Shown: positions 8,923 through 17,653, numbered from the stretch's first letter. The stretch: DNA of 64,000 nt from Mucilaginibacter sp. (GCA_028288025.1 JAQBOM010000018.1:54384-118383); one strand, 5' to 3'. Notes: generated by a model not told the origin, from the sequence alone. Translations and numbers: made by a program.

Positions 8923-10071
8923 TTAACTGCCAAAAAGGGACAAAAGTCGGTACTTAAACCAAATAAAAAGTCTCCGCATAAAAACCACCTCTGTTATATG
9001 ATAATGAAGTTTATTAGCAAGCGAACCAACATGTGCGGCTAAAAGTTCTTGCTCAGTTTTGCTTAACATTTTATCCTGGCGGTGCTGGTGTGCTTTAAGA
9101 ATTTGCCCCGAAATTTCTTTGTCAGCAAAAACGCTATTGGCGCTAACGGGGATGCCGGCAACGGTTGGCTGTTTAAGCACATCCGCTATCTTAATATTAA
9201 GAAATGATGCCAGACTTTTGATAACCTTTTGCGGGTTTTCACAAAGGTCTTCATAGTATATAAGTAAATAACCGGGATCGTTTAATTGCGATTGCTCAAA
9301 AGCCACCATGTACGACATTTTTAAGTCAAGAAGTGCCCTGCGAAGATCAAACAAAGGTTCCATTTTTTTGCGTGAAGTAATTGTAGTAACCGGGTCACGA
9401 ATAATATGTACAATTTTGGCATCCGGCATCTCCTGCCATATACGGGTTAAAAAACGTTCATTCGTTGGGGTTTTATCAACCCAAAGTCTTGCATTCAGAT
9501 TGCCGGTACATGAGGCGTAGGCCAGTACAACTGCAATATGCAACCCTTGTGCATCTTCATTGGTAACCTGTTGCCATGCCATAAAATAGCGTGCAAAATT
9601 TACATAAGGCGAGCCCGAATCCAGGCTGCGTCCCAATAGCCAATAAGGCGGTTGATTGATAGGATTAGCCAGCCGGCGCAGCCATTCAGTTCCTAAAAAC
9701 GCAGCTTTTTCGTTTTTAGGAAGGTTGTGCAATTTAAATTCGAGATTGGTATAATAGGTACCCTCTGAAGGGAGTACCACCAGGTCCGGATGTCCATCCA
9801 AAAGATTTCTTAGTAATGTTGTGCCGCTGCGATGAACACCGCAGACAAAGACAGGGCGCTGCGAAAGTTTAAGTCCCATGCGTATTTCTTCATCCGATAA
9901 AAGGATAGGCCCGGTATGTTCCGCGGCACTCCAAACAGCCCGCGACCATTCAATAGCAGCATTAAGCAGTTCGGCCGGGGGGGATGTTTCTAACCGTTGC
10001 CGGGGGAGCAGGGCATCCAGTTGACGTTCTATTTCAATTACTTCTGGTTCCATTGAGTCGATAAGGTACAA
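8923..10071 (-). CDS. Sulfotransferase family protein
   Basis: A 382-residue protein with the PAPS 5'-phosphosulfate loop CGVHRSGTTLL (about residues 77-87) and the 3'-phosphate segment KIVHIIRDPVTTITS (about 215-229), the two hallmarks of the sulfotransferase_3 type. It transfers sulfate from PAPS to an unknown hydroxyl or amino acceptor. There is no signal peptide, so it acts in the cytoplasm. An in-frame ATG at 10053 could also be the start. It is convergent with selD across 12 bp and has no PAPS synthesis genes or recognisable acceptor genes beside it. Confidence 0.8.
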   Translation of the reverse strand: MYLIDSMEPEVIEIERQLDALLPRQRLETSPPAELLNAAIEWSRAVWSAAEHTGPILLSDEEIRMGLKLSQRPVFVCGVHRSGTTLLRNLLDGHPDLVVLPSEGTYYTNLEFKLHNLPKNEKAAFLGTEWLRRLANPINQPPYWLLGRSLDSGSPYVNFARYFMAWQQVTNEDAQGLHIAVVLAYASCTGNLNARLWVDKTPTNERFLTRIWQEMPDAKIVHIIRDPVTTITSRKKMEPLFDLRRALLDLKMSYMVAFEQSQLNDPGYLLIYYEDLCENPQKVIKSLASFLNIKIADVLKQPTVAGIPVSANSVFADKEISGQILKAHQHRQDKMLSKTEQELLAAHVGSLANKLHYHITEVVFMRRLFIWFKYRLLSLFGS

Positions 10072-10188
10072 ACAGGGGCCAGGCGATTCTCTTTCCTGCT
10101 GTTAGATATACTTATTTTTCCCCGTGACAGTTGCTTTCGCGCGGAAAGTTCGAAGATTGGTTCCTATTGAAAAAAAGAAGATCGGTTA

Positions 10189-10617
10189 TTACGATTGAAT
10201 ATAGCTTTTTAAGTGCTCAATGGTTTCTTCGTGCGATAATATCGTTTCGGTAACCACATCGCTGATAGAGATAATACCGCAAAGGTTATCGGCCTGGAAT
10301 ACCGGCAGATAGCGGAGATTACTTTCACTCATAATATGCATGCACGTTTCAACCGAATTATCGGGCAATACACGCGGAAGTCCCGTGCTCATAATTTCCC
10401 GTACCTGCGTTTCCAATGACGATTTCCCCTGCAATATCACTTTACGCGCGTAATCACGTTCGGTTAAAAGCCCGGCGTATTCGCCGCCTTCGGTAATAAC
10501 AACCGAGCCGATGTTTTTATCGGACATTAGCCTTAATGCGTCTAAAACAGTGGTACTGCCGTCAATGGCGACAACGCTGCTTCCTTTCCGGGTCAGAATA
10601 TTTGAAACCTTCTTCAT
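10189..10617 (-). CDS. CBS-domain protein
   Basis: 142 residues from the ATG at 10617, made of two CBS domains (about 8-68 and 72-138). Signature pieces are SDKNIGSVVITEGGEYAGLLTERDYARKV and MSESNLRYLPVFQADNLCGIISISDVV. Such stand-alone pairs bind adenosyl nucleotides and act as energy sensors on partner proteins; the partner is not evident. A TTG 36 bp upstream is in frame but would add a tail foreign to the family. It is monocistronic. Confidence 0.88.
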   Translation of the reverse strand: MKKVSNILTRKGSSVVAIDGSTTVLDALRLMSDKNIGSVVITEGGEYAGLLTERDYARKVILQGKSSLETQVREIMSTGLPRVLPDNSVETCMHIMSESNLRYLPVFQADNLCGIISISDVVTETILSHEETIEHLKSYIQS

Positions 10618-10851
10618 AATTCGCTGAATATCTGGGTGAATGGCCTTATTCAAATATACAATAGAAATTAAAAATAAAACACAGCGCGTGGAAAATAAAT
10701 ATCGCGGTTGTTTTTAATTTTTCTTTCTACCAGATAACTGGTATTTGTGTCAAAAAATTTACCTGAAGCATTTTTATTCCAGCAAAAAATTACACTACTT
10801 TTACTCACCATAATTTCACGCTCAACTAGTACTAACGCTAATTCATCTAAA

Positions 10852-11511
10852 ATGAAAAAACCACTATTGATCCTTTTTGCACTTACAGCGGCCCATTTCT
10901 CGCTTTTTGCACAAACCAAAAAATTATTCGATGGCAAAACCACTAACGGCTGGCACAGCTATCTTAAAACCGGCCCCGGCGCCTGGAAAGTTATTGATGG
11001 AGCGCTGCAACTGGATCCTGCGGCTCCCGATCAGGGCGATTTGGTAACCAATGCCGAATATGAAAATTATGAACTTTCATTAAAATGGAAAATTGCCGAA
11101 GGCGGCAATAGCGGCATTATCTTCGGCGTACATGAAGATCCGTCTTTGAAAGCAACCTATCTTACCGGTATCGAAATGCAGGTTTTGGATGACCAAAAAG
11201 CCGAAGACAACAAACTGGCCAATCACCGTGCCGGTTCATTGTACGATATGCGGGCACCTTCGCACCCTGCTAAACCTGCCGGAGAGTGGAACAAGGTAAA
11301 GATCCGTAAACTAAACGGCCATATCACCTTCTGGCTTAATGGCGATAAAGTGATTGATACTGAAATTGGCAGCGCCGATTGGAAAGAATTGCTTGCTAAA
11401 AGCAAATTTAAAAACTGGAAGGGCTTTGCAGCTTATCCAAAAGGCCATATCGCCCTACAGGATCACGGAGCGGTAGTGTCATTCACTGATATCAAAATAA
11501 AGGAACTTTAG
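10852..11511 (+). CDS. Secreted DUF1080 protein (3-keto-disaccharide hydrolase family)
   Basis: A 219-residue protein with a signal peptide (MKKPLLILFALTAAHFSLFAQ) and one concanavalin-like beta-sandwich domain starting at KLFDGKTTNGWHSY, the typical opening of DUF1080. Other family pieces are GDLVTNAEYENYELSLKWKIAEGGNSGI and GEWNKVKIRKLNGHITFWLNG. Members cleave or modify 3-keto glycosides, and Pfam names the family 3-keto-disaccharide hydrolase. The GMC dehydrogenase pair directly downstream could make the 3-keto substrate. The start at 10852 is the only one that gives a signal peptide. Confidence 0.9.
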   Translation: MKKPLLILFALTAAHFSLFAQTKKLFDGKTTNGWHSYLKTGPGAWKVIDGALQLDPAAPDQGDLVTNAEYENYELSLKWKIAEGGNSGIIFGVHEDPSLKATYLTGIEMQVLDDQKAEDNKLANHRAGSLYDMRAPSHPAKPAGEWNKVKIRKLNGHITFWLNGDKVIDTEIGSADWKELLAKSKFKNWKGFAAYPKGHIALQDHGAVVSFTDIKIKEL

Positions 11512-11520
11512 TTAGAGGTA

Positions 11521-11590
11521 AGTGGTTAGAGATTGGAGGTTAGTTTAGGCAACTGACCGATCACTAACTAACCTCCAATCTCTAGTCTCT
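11521..11590. repeat. Word-repeat hairpin between two genes
   Basis: A perfect 17-bp inverted repeat, AGAGATTGGAGGTTAGT (11528-11544) and its complement (11567-11583), with a 22-nt loop and further near-copies of the words GGTTAG and CTAATC on both flanks. It lies between two co-directional genes. It has no U-run, so it is not a normal terminator. Confidence 0.7.
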
Positions 11591-11606
11591 AATCACTAAA
11601 AACAAA

Positions 11607-13349
11607 ATGGACGATTTACAAATAAAAAAATCCTCAACTGTTTACGATGCGGTAATTGTTGGATCCGGAGCCGGTGGGGGTATGGCCGGGTATGTTTTGG
11701 CTCATGCAGGATTGAAAGTATTAATGCTGGAGGCGGGTCCTTTTTTTGACCCCGCAAAAGATTCCATGCAAATGAAATGGCCCTGGGAGTCGGCGCGACG
11801 CGGCGCAAGCACGCCTTCGAGGAACTTTGGTGATTTCGACGGCGCTTTTGGCGGATGGAACCTCGACGGCGAACCGTATACAACTAAAGATAAAACTGAA
11901 TTTTATTGGTTCCGCTCGCGGATGCTGGGAGGGCGTACCAACCACTGGGGGCGCATATCCCTGCGCATGGGGCCAAACGATTTTAAAAGCCACCACCTGG
12001 ATGGCTTAACAGACGACTGGCCAATAACCTACGACGAGGTTAAACCATTTTACGATAGAGTTGACCGCCTGATAGGTGTTTATGGAACAGTTGAAGGGTT
12101 AGAAAACGAGCCTGACGGAATATTTCTTCCGCCGCCTAAGCCTCGTTTAAACGAACTTTATATTAAAAAAGGCGCTGAAAAGGCAGGTGTACGTGTGCTT
12201 CCGGGCCGGGGCGCAGTGTTAACTGAAGCGCTGCCAGGTAACAAGGACAGGGGTGCCTGTTTCTTTTGCGGCCAATGTAACCGAAGCTGTAAAATATACG
12301 GCGATTTCTCTGCCTCATCCTGCCTGGTTATCCCGGCAATAAAAACGGGCAACCTAAAAGTGATAGCCAATGCCATGGTGCGCGAAGTTCTTACTGACCA
12401 GAACGGATTGGCAACTGGTGTATCTTACATTAATAAAGAAGATATGCAGGAATACCAGGTAAGCGCTAAGCAGGTAATATTAGGAGCCAGTGCGTGTGAG
12501 TCGGCCAGGTTGTTATTAAATTCAAAATCGTCCAAACATCCTAACGGTTTGGCCAATAGCAGCAATGTTGTTGGTAAATATTTACATGATTCAACCGGCT
12601 CAAGTGCCGGCGGCTGGTTGCCGCAGTTGGTTGACCGCAAACGATACAACGAAGACGGAACCGGCAGTATACATATTTATTCGCCCTGGCTGCTTGATAA
12701 CAAAAAGCTTGATTTCCCGCGCGGCTATCATATTGAATATGGCGGCGGCCTCGAAATGCCCGGCTACGGTTTTGGCGGCGGCATGCAGGACATGAACGGG
12801 ATGATACCGGGACGGGATGGTAAAATGAAGGAAGCCGGCGGTTTTGGCGCTTCGTTAAAAGATGACTACCGCCGTTTTTACGGTACCGGCTTCGGCATGG
12901 CGGGCCGCGGAACTGCTCTCGCGCGGGCCGATAATTATTGCGAGATAGACCCTGATGTGGTTGATAAATACGGCATACCTGTACTGCGCTTTCATTATAA
13001 ATGGAGCGATGCCGAGATCAAGCAGGCCAAACACATGCAGGATACCTTCCAGTCGATTATGCACGAAATGGGTGCCATTTATGGACCACCTGAAGGCCCC
13101 GAAACCAATTACGGTCTTGAAGCCCCGGGACGTATCATCCACGAAGTAGGTACTGTACGTATGGGTGACGATCCTAAAACATCGGCATTAAATAAATGGT
13201 GCCAGGCGCACGGCTGCAAAAACTTATTTGTGGTTGACGCGGCGCCGTTTGTGCAGCAAGGCGATAAAAACGCTACCTGGACCATTCTTGCCCTTTCTAT
13301 GCGCACGGCAGAATATATACTTGATCAACGAAAAAAACTGAACGTTTAA
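11607..13349 (+). CDS. GMC family oxidoreductase (sugar dehydrogenase large subunit)
   Basis: A 580-residue flavoprotein. The FAD-binding Rossmann motif GSGAGGGMAG is near residues 19-28. A cysteine cluster CFFCGQCNRSC (about 218-228) fits an Fe-S or structural site seen in dehydrogenase-type GMC enzymes. The C-terminal GMC_oxred_C region holds HEVGTVRMGDD and NATWTI. It is paired with a gluconate-dehydrogenase subunit 3 gene 21 bp downstream, as in periplasmic gluconate-2-dehydrogenases and glucoside-3-dehydrogenases. It has no signal peptide of its own, so export by hitch-hiking with the leader of its small partner is likely. Confidence 0.88.
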   Translation: MDDLQIKKSSTVYDAVIVGSGAGGGMAGYVLAHAGLKVLMLEAGPFFDPAKDSMQMKWPWESARRGASTPSRNFGDFDGAFGGWNLDGEPYTTKDKTEFYWFRSRMLGGRTNHWGRISLRMGPNDFKSHHLDGLTDDWPITYDEVKPFYDRVDRLIGVYGTVEGLENEPDGIFLPPPKPRLNELYIKKGAEKAGVRVLPGRGAVLTEALPGNKDRGACFFCGQCNRSCKIYGDFSASSCLVIPAIKTGNLKVIANAMVREVLTDQNGLATGVSYINKEDMQEYQVSAKQVILGASACESARLLLNSKSSKHPNGLANSSNVVGKYLHDSTGSSAGGWLPQLVDRKRYNEDGTGSIHIYSPWLLDNKKLDFPRGYHIEYGGGLEMPGYGFGGGMQDMNGMIPGRDGKMKEAGGFGASLKDDYRRFYGTGFGMAGRGTALARADNYCEIDPDVVDKYGIPVLRFHYKWSDAEIKQAKHMQDTFQSIMHEMGAIYGPPEGPETNYGLEAPGRIIHEVGTVRMGDDPKTSALNKWCQAHGCKNLFVVDAAPFVQQGDKNATWTILALSMRTAEYILDQRKKLNV

Positions 13350-13370
13350 CTGCTATTTGATTATAAATAC

Positions 13371-13994
13371 ATGAACAGACGCGAATCCCTCAAAGCAATA
13401 GGCCTCGGAACCCTGTCGACTACATTGCTGCTTGACGCTTGCAAACCGGGCGAAAAAAAGGCAGAAGATAACAGTGTTGCCGGAGCACCCGAGGCCGGCC
13501 GGTTACCTGAAGAAATTGAGCGCAACAAAAAGCTGAATGCTGAAAAGTTTTTTACAGCTCACGAAATGGCTACAATCACCGTACTGGCCGATATCATTAT
13601 CCCAAAAGATGTAAAATCTGGCAGCGCTTCCGATGCTAAGGTGCCCGATTTCATCGAGTTTATCGTAAAAGATATGCCGCGCCACCAGGTGCCTATGCGC
13701 GGCGGCCTGCGCTGGCTCGACCTGCAATGTTTGCACCGTTACAATAAAACATTTGTTGATGCAAACAGCACCCAGCAGATTGAAATGGTTACCGAAATTG
13801 CCTATCCTAAAAAAGCCAAACCCGAAATGCACCAGGGCGTATCCTTTTTTAACCGCATGCGCGACCTTACGGCCACAGGCTTTTTTACCACAAAAATGGG
13901 AATTGAGGACCTGGGCTATGTGGGCAACTCGCCAAACAAATGGACCGGCGTGCCTGCGGACGTATTGAAGCAGTACGGAATGGAAAATGTGTAA
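13371..13994 (+). CDS. Gluconate 2-dehydrogenase subunit 3 family protein
   Basis: A 207-residue protein beginning MNRRESLKAIGLGTLSTTLLLDAC, which combines an RR (Tat-like) motif with a lipobox cysteine, so it is probably an exported lipoprotein. The rest is the small helical subunit fold (EMATITVLADIIIPKD..., DMPRHQVPMRGGLRWLDLQ). In known enzymes it carries the flavin subunit to the periplasm and is required for activity. It forms an operon with the GMC gene upstream. No cytochrome c subunit follows, unlike classical three-subunit gluconate dehydrogenase. Confidence 0.87.
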   Translation: MNRRESLKAIGLGTLSTTLLLDACKPGEKKAEDNSVAGAPEAGRLPEEIERNKKLNAEKFFTAHEMATITVLADIIIPKDVKSGSASDAKVPDFIEFIVKDMPRHQVPMRGGLRWLDLQCLHRYNKTFVDANSTQQIEMVTEIAYPKKAKPEMHQGVSFFNRMRDLTATGFFTTKMGIEDLGYVGNSPNKWTGVPADVLKQYGMENV

Positions 13995-14000
13995 TATAAA

Positions 14001-14030
14001 ACCAAGGGCCGTTAATTAACGGCCCTTGGT
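14001..14030. terminator. Perfect 30-bp palindromic terminator between convergent genes
   Basis: ACCAAGGGCCGTTAA followed by its exact reverse complement. It sits 7 bp after the stop of the subunit 3 gene and contains the stop and last four codons of the convergent deacetylase gene. It can fold from either strand. Confidence 0.65.
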
Positions 14031-14831
14031 GGTTGCAGTTATCATCTTATTTGCCTCTGTAACATAATCCATGGCCTGTTCAAAAGTTATTACAAGTATA
14101 TCGCTCCGGTGCTGCTGCAAATAGGTAACAAGTTCTTTATGCGCTTCGGCGGATGTCGTTAGATAATCGCCTCCAATGCCGTGAAACATAAAAATACCCA
14201 TTCCCCCGCTTTTTTCGACCTTTTTCACGAAGTCGATTAGTTTAACTCCAGGTGTATTTTCCTTCACACCCCAAGATGGCACCATCAGCGGGTCGAGTTT
14301 GGCAAAGTCCGTTATCATATCCCGGCCATCGCCGCCTATACGAGCGTATTGAACAAGTCCCGTCTTCCTCAGCGAATCGACATAGCTAACCCCGCCTACT
14401 TTCGTTTCAGTACATGGATAAGCATAAGTACGATTGATCTTGCCGTCAACAGCAAATAAAAAATTGTTCATCATCCGTATCTCACGGATGATTGCGGGAA
14501 TAGTATAGTTTTCCGATAAGTTTTCGGGGCTGCTGCCTTTAATTTCTTTACCCAGACAAGGGTGATAAAGGGTATGGTTTGCAAGTTCGTAACCTTTGGC
14601 GCCGGCTGCGCGCCACCTGGGAATGGTTTTGTCAGTAATGTAGCCGGTCAGAAAAAATGTCGCTTTTAAACGTGCGGCGTCCAATTGCGGAATAGCCACA
14701 TCAAGCTGCGATGCAAGAGCGTCATCATAAGTGAGCACAATAACTGCTTTTTTATTTTTTGGCCAGGTGATTTTCTGTTGGCCCATGGCCGCAAGGTTCA
14801 GAAGCAATAAGAGAAAGGTAATTCGTTTCAT
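14016..14831 (-). CDS. Secreted polysaccharide deacetylase-like protein
   Basis: A 271-residue protein with a short signal peptide (MKRITFLLLLLNLAAMGQQ). NodB-homology motifs are visible: VLTYDDALASQLDVA (motif 1, TYDDA, with the catalytic and metal aspartates), ANHTLYHPCLG (motif 2, H-x4-H), and a late FMFHGIGGDY with a histidine. It probably removes N-acetyl or O-acetyl groups from a glycan outside the cytoplasm; the substrate is unknown. It is monocistronic and convergent with the oxidoreductase operon. Confidence 0.85.
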   Translation of the reverse strand: MKRITFLLLLLNLAAMGQQKITWPKNKKAVIVLTYDDALASQLDVAIPQLDAARLKATFFLTGYITDKTIPRWRAAGAKGYELANHTLYHPCLGKEIKGSSPENLSENYTIPAIIREIRMMNNFLFAVDGKINRTYAYPCTETKVGGVSYVDSLRKTGLVQYARIGGDGRDMITDFAKLDPLMVPSWGVKENTPGVKLIDFVKKVEKSGGMGIFMFHGIGGDYLTTSAEAHKELVTYLQQHRSDILVITFEQAMDYVTEANKMITATTKGR

Positions 14832-14915
14832 AGATAGGTTGATAGGAACGATGAAAAATACATTAACAGAACTTACGTAACCGAATATAGACCATAATGT
14901 GTGATTTTTTGTATA

Positions 14916-14923
14916 TATCTTTG
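14916..14923 (+). promoter_or_regulatory. Candidate -7 box upstream of the 60-aa gene
   Basis: TATCTTTG fits TAnnTTTG and lies 18 bp before the ATG of the small gene. No clear TTG is present at the expected distance, so this is only partial support. Confidence 0.35.
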
Positions 14924-14941
14924 GTTTAACCTAAAAACAGC

Positions 14942-15124
14942 ATGGCACAAAAAGTAATTACCGTAAACATTAATGTTTATGAACAGGCGGTTACAAACCG
15001 TCACTCGGCATATGAAATAAGTTTCGTAAATAAATACCTGGATGAAGGCTGGATAATTAAGGAAACAATTCACAATGCCACATCAGCAAACTGGACGAAT
15101 ATTACTTTTATTTTAGAGAAATGA
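14942..15124 (+). CDS. Small uncharacterised protein, 60 aa
   Basis: A 60-residue protein (MAQKVITVNINVYEQ... to ...NITFILEK) with no signal peptide or transmembrane helix. Its pattern of alternating hydrophobic residues suggests a small alpha/beta fold. I do not recognise a named family. Support for a real gene is a good -7 box 18 bp upstream, an ATG start, protein-like composition and an otherwise empty 340-bp gap. It might be a DUF4177-like or phage-type small domain (the pattern FVNKYLDEGWIIKE resembles ones seen there), but this is a guess. Confidence 0.55.
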   Translation: MAQKVITVNINVYEQAVTNRHSAYEISFVNKYLDEGWIIKETIHNATSANWTNITFILEK

Positions 15125-15177
15125 ATTTCCGGGCTTTATATTTTCATTATATATTTAAGAACCAATTTTAAACCGAT

Positions 15178-16047
15178 ATGAAACCATTTTCATTAATCCT
15201 TATAGCCGTACTGTTTTCGGGCTATACCTTTGCCCAGGATATACCAGCCCGGTGGGACGAGCTGGTAGCCGGCGACTTCCCGAAAGCCTTAGAAAAATCA
15301 TCAAAAACCTGTATCCTGCCAATTGGTATATTGGAGAAGCACGGCCCGCATTCGCCGATAGGCACCGATCTGATCCATGTTCGTGAATGGGCAGCTCATG
15401 CGGTAAAATCAGAGTACGCGGTTGTGTTCCCCGATTATTTTTATGGACAGATCAACGAAGCCAGGCACCAGCCGGGCACATTTGCCCTGCCAAGTAAACT
15501 GATATGGGACCTGCTTGAGGCTACCTGCGACGAGATTGCACGTAACGGATTTGACAAGATAATCATCCTGAACGGCCACGGAGGCAATCCCGAATTTCTG
15601 CAGTTTTTTATGCAATCGCTTTTAAATAAACGCCACAACTATGCCGTTTACCTTTACCGTCCCGAAACCGATGCGGAATACGTGAAAGAATTCCGGAAAA
15701 TGCACAAATCGCCGCTTGCCACTGATCAGCATGCCGGTGAAAGCGAAACTTCCACGCTCTTATATTATAGGCCCGACCTGATGCGGATGAACCGTGCGAC
15801 CGACCAAAGCGGCGCCAACCAAAAACGCTCCGAAACACCGGGCTTATATACACCTATATGGTGGTATTCGTCCTATCCAAATCATTATGCCGGCGAAGGA
15901 GATAAAGCAACAACCGAGTTCGGCAAGTTTATTACCGACCACGAGATAGCTTCGTTCATCAAAGTCCTAAAAATTGTAAAGGCTGATACGAAAACATTGC
16001 AGTTACAAAATGAATTTTATGACCGGGTGGATAATTTAAATAAGTAG
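15178..16047 (+). CDS. Secreted creatininase family protein
   Basis: A 289-residue protein with signal peptide MKPFSLILIAVLFSGYTFAQ. Creatininase-fold metal motifs are visible: GILEKHGPHSPIGTDLIHV (the E, H and D ligands) and IILNGHGGNPEFLQF, plus HAGESETSTLLYY further on. The family hydrolyses cyclic amides or related bonds (creatinine, formamidopyrimidines, mycofactocin precursor). The substrate of exported Bacteroidota members is unknown. It is preceded and followed by unrelated genes. Confidence 0.87.
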   Translation: MKPFSLILIAVLFSGYTFAQDIPARWDELVAGDFPKALEKSSKTCILPIGILEKHGPHSPIGTDLIHVREWAAHAVKSEYAVVFPDYFYGQINEARHQPGTFALPSKLIWDLLEATCDEIARNGFDKIIILNGHGGNPEFLQFFMQSLLNKRHNYAVYLYRPETDAEYVKEFRKMHKSPLATDQHAGESETSTLLYYRPDLMRMNRATDQSGANQKRSETPGLYTPIWWYSSYPNHYAGEGDKATTEFGKFITDHEIASFIKVLKIVKADTKTLQLQNEFYDRVDNLNK

Positions 16048-16054
16048 TTAATAA

Positions 16055-16116
16055 TGTGCAAATTACCAACATCTGCACATCTGTAATTTGCACATCTGCA
16101 CATTTGTTTGCACATC
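16055..16116. repeat. Word-repeat array between convergent genes
   Basis: Two direct copies of ATCTGCACAT (16071-16080 and 16094-16103) lie within and beside a perfect 12-bp inverted repeat TGTGCAAATTAC / GTAATTTGCACA (16055-16066, 16083-16094), with further TGCACAT copies. It fills the gap between the creatininase gene and the convergent MmcQ/YjbR gene. Confidence 0.7.
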
Positions 16117-16447
16117 AAGTGGATTTGTTTTTTGGAAGTTTGGCCTTAACCAGTGTATACGATTGCAGGATATAATCGTGCCATTGCTTTGGATTAAATA
16201 CGTTCATGTCTTCAACCAATATCCACTTATAGCGCGCTACATATGGCGCTGGAATGATTCCGGGGCGGTTTGATAGTTCATCAAATTCTTCGTCAGTCAC
16301 CTTAAGCGAAACTTTCAACGGGACGTTTAACATAGCTACGCAAAACATTTTTTCGCTAACCATAAAACAAAGGTCATTCCCCCATTTGATCCCCTCGGTT
16401 ACTGAAGGAAGCGCATTGCAAATATTCCTGATGCTCTCGATGTCCAT
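16115..16447 (-). CDS. MmcQ/YjbR family protein
   Basis: A 110-residue protein with the family opening MDIESIRNICNALPSVTEGIKWGNDLCFMV and the later segments MFCVAMLNVPLKVSLKV and PYVARYKWILVED. The CyaY-like fold has been annotated as DNA-binding, but the function is not established. Its stop codon touches the word-repeat array at 16055-16116. Confidence 0.85.
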   Translation of the reverse strand: MDIESIRNICNALPSVTEGIKWGNDLCFMVSEKMFCVAMLNVPLKVSLKVTDEEFDELSNRPGIIPAPYVARYKWILVEDMNVFNPKQWHDYILQSYTLVKAKLPKNKST

Positions 16448-16532
16448 GCCCTTTGATATTAAGCCCTGTGATCGCGATTTATCGTCGGATAAAATTACGC
16501 AACATTTATATATTTACGCTACAAACTAAATT

Positions 16533-17639
16533 ATGCCACCCGGAACGGATTTTAACGATATTATTTCAAAATTTAAGATCAATGGAAAAACGAACTCCGT
16601 CCGGCCCTTTGGTTCAGGACATATTAACGACTCTTTTAAGGTAGTTACTGATACTGGTCGTAATTACCTGCTGCAAAGGATCAATCACTTTGTATTTAAG
16701 GACGTACATGGGTTAATGGACAACATAGCAAATGTTATCCGCCACTTAAAAGATAAGCTAACAAACATACCTGGTTCAGATCCTGAAAAAGAAGTGCTCA
16801 GCCTGGTTGAGAATAACAATAACGGGTATTATATTGAAGACGATAATGGTAACTACTGGCGGGTATTTCATTTTTTGAGCAATACAAAAAGCTACGACCA
16901 GGTTGTAACCGAAACACAGGCATTTGAGGGCGGTAAAGCATTTGGCCGCTTCCAGGCTTTATTATCTGATATGGACCCCGATTTAGTGGTAGATACCATC
17001 CCCAACTTTCATAATATTGAGCACCGCTTGTCAAACCTCGACAAAGCGATCGCAACAGATACGGCAAAAAGGGTCAGCTTAGTGCGCGACGAAATTGAAT
17101 TTATAAACCGCCGCCGGGAGTCAATGAGCCGTATTTTATCATTAGGCCGGGCCGGAATATTACCGAAACGTATTATCCATAATGACACCAAATTCAACAA
17201 CGTTTTGCTGGATGAAAGCGACCACGCCCAATGCGTGATAGATCTCGACACTGTAATGCCTGGTTATGTCGCATATGATTTTGGCGATGCTGTACGCACC
17301 ATCATCAATACCACACCTGAAGATGAACCCGATCTTGAAAAAATAAAACTTAACATGCCTTTGTTTACCGCATATGTAAAGGGCTATTTGTCGGAAACAG
17401 CTGATTTTTTGACTGACCCCGAAGTGAATTCATTAATAGACGGCGTTTTTTTATTACCCTTTATGCAGGGAGTCCGGTTTTTAACCGACTATTTAGATGG
17501 CGACAAATATTTTAAAATACACTCAACCGAACACAATCTACAGCGAACCAGGGCGCAGTTTTGTTTAGTTAACAAACTCGAGGAAGCCGAAGACATGTTG
17601 AAGCAGATTATGTCAGATATATGGGCCAGATATAAGTAG
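16533..17639 (+). CDS. Aminoglycoside phosphotransferase-fold sugar kinase
   Basis: A 368-residue kinase-like protein. The APH catalytic loop is visible as IIHNDTKFNNVLLD (H-x-D-x4-N type, about 210-223) and the metal site as VIDLDTVMPGYVAYDFGDAVR. The N-terminal lobe carries the nucleotide segment FGSGHINDSFKV. These match the branch that includes N-acetylhexosamine 1-kinase and related sugar kinases more than drug-resistance enzymes. The likely role is cytoplasmic phosphorylation of an amino sugar for salvage; the substrate is not shown by context. Confidence 0.78.
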   Translation: MPPGTDFNDIISKFKINGKTNSVRPFGSGHINDSFKVVTDTGRNYLLQRINHFVFKDVHGLMDNIANVIRHLKDKLTNIPGSDPEKEVLSLVENNNNGYYIEDDNGNYWRVFHFLSNTKSYDQVVTETQAFEGGKAFGRFQALLSDMDPDLVVDTIPNFHNIEHRLSNLDKAIATDTAKRVSLVRDEIEFINRRRESMSRILSLGRAGILPKRIIHNDTKFNNVLLDESDHAQCVIDLDTVMPGYVAYDFGDAVRTIINTTPEDEPDLEKIKLNMPLFTAYVKGYLSETADFLTDPEVNSLIDGVFLLPFMQGVRFLTDYLDGDKYFKIHSTEHNLQRTRAQFCLVNKLEEAEDMLKQIMSDIWARYK

Positions 17640-17653
17640 TTGCCATAATAGCA

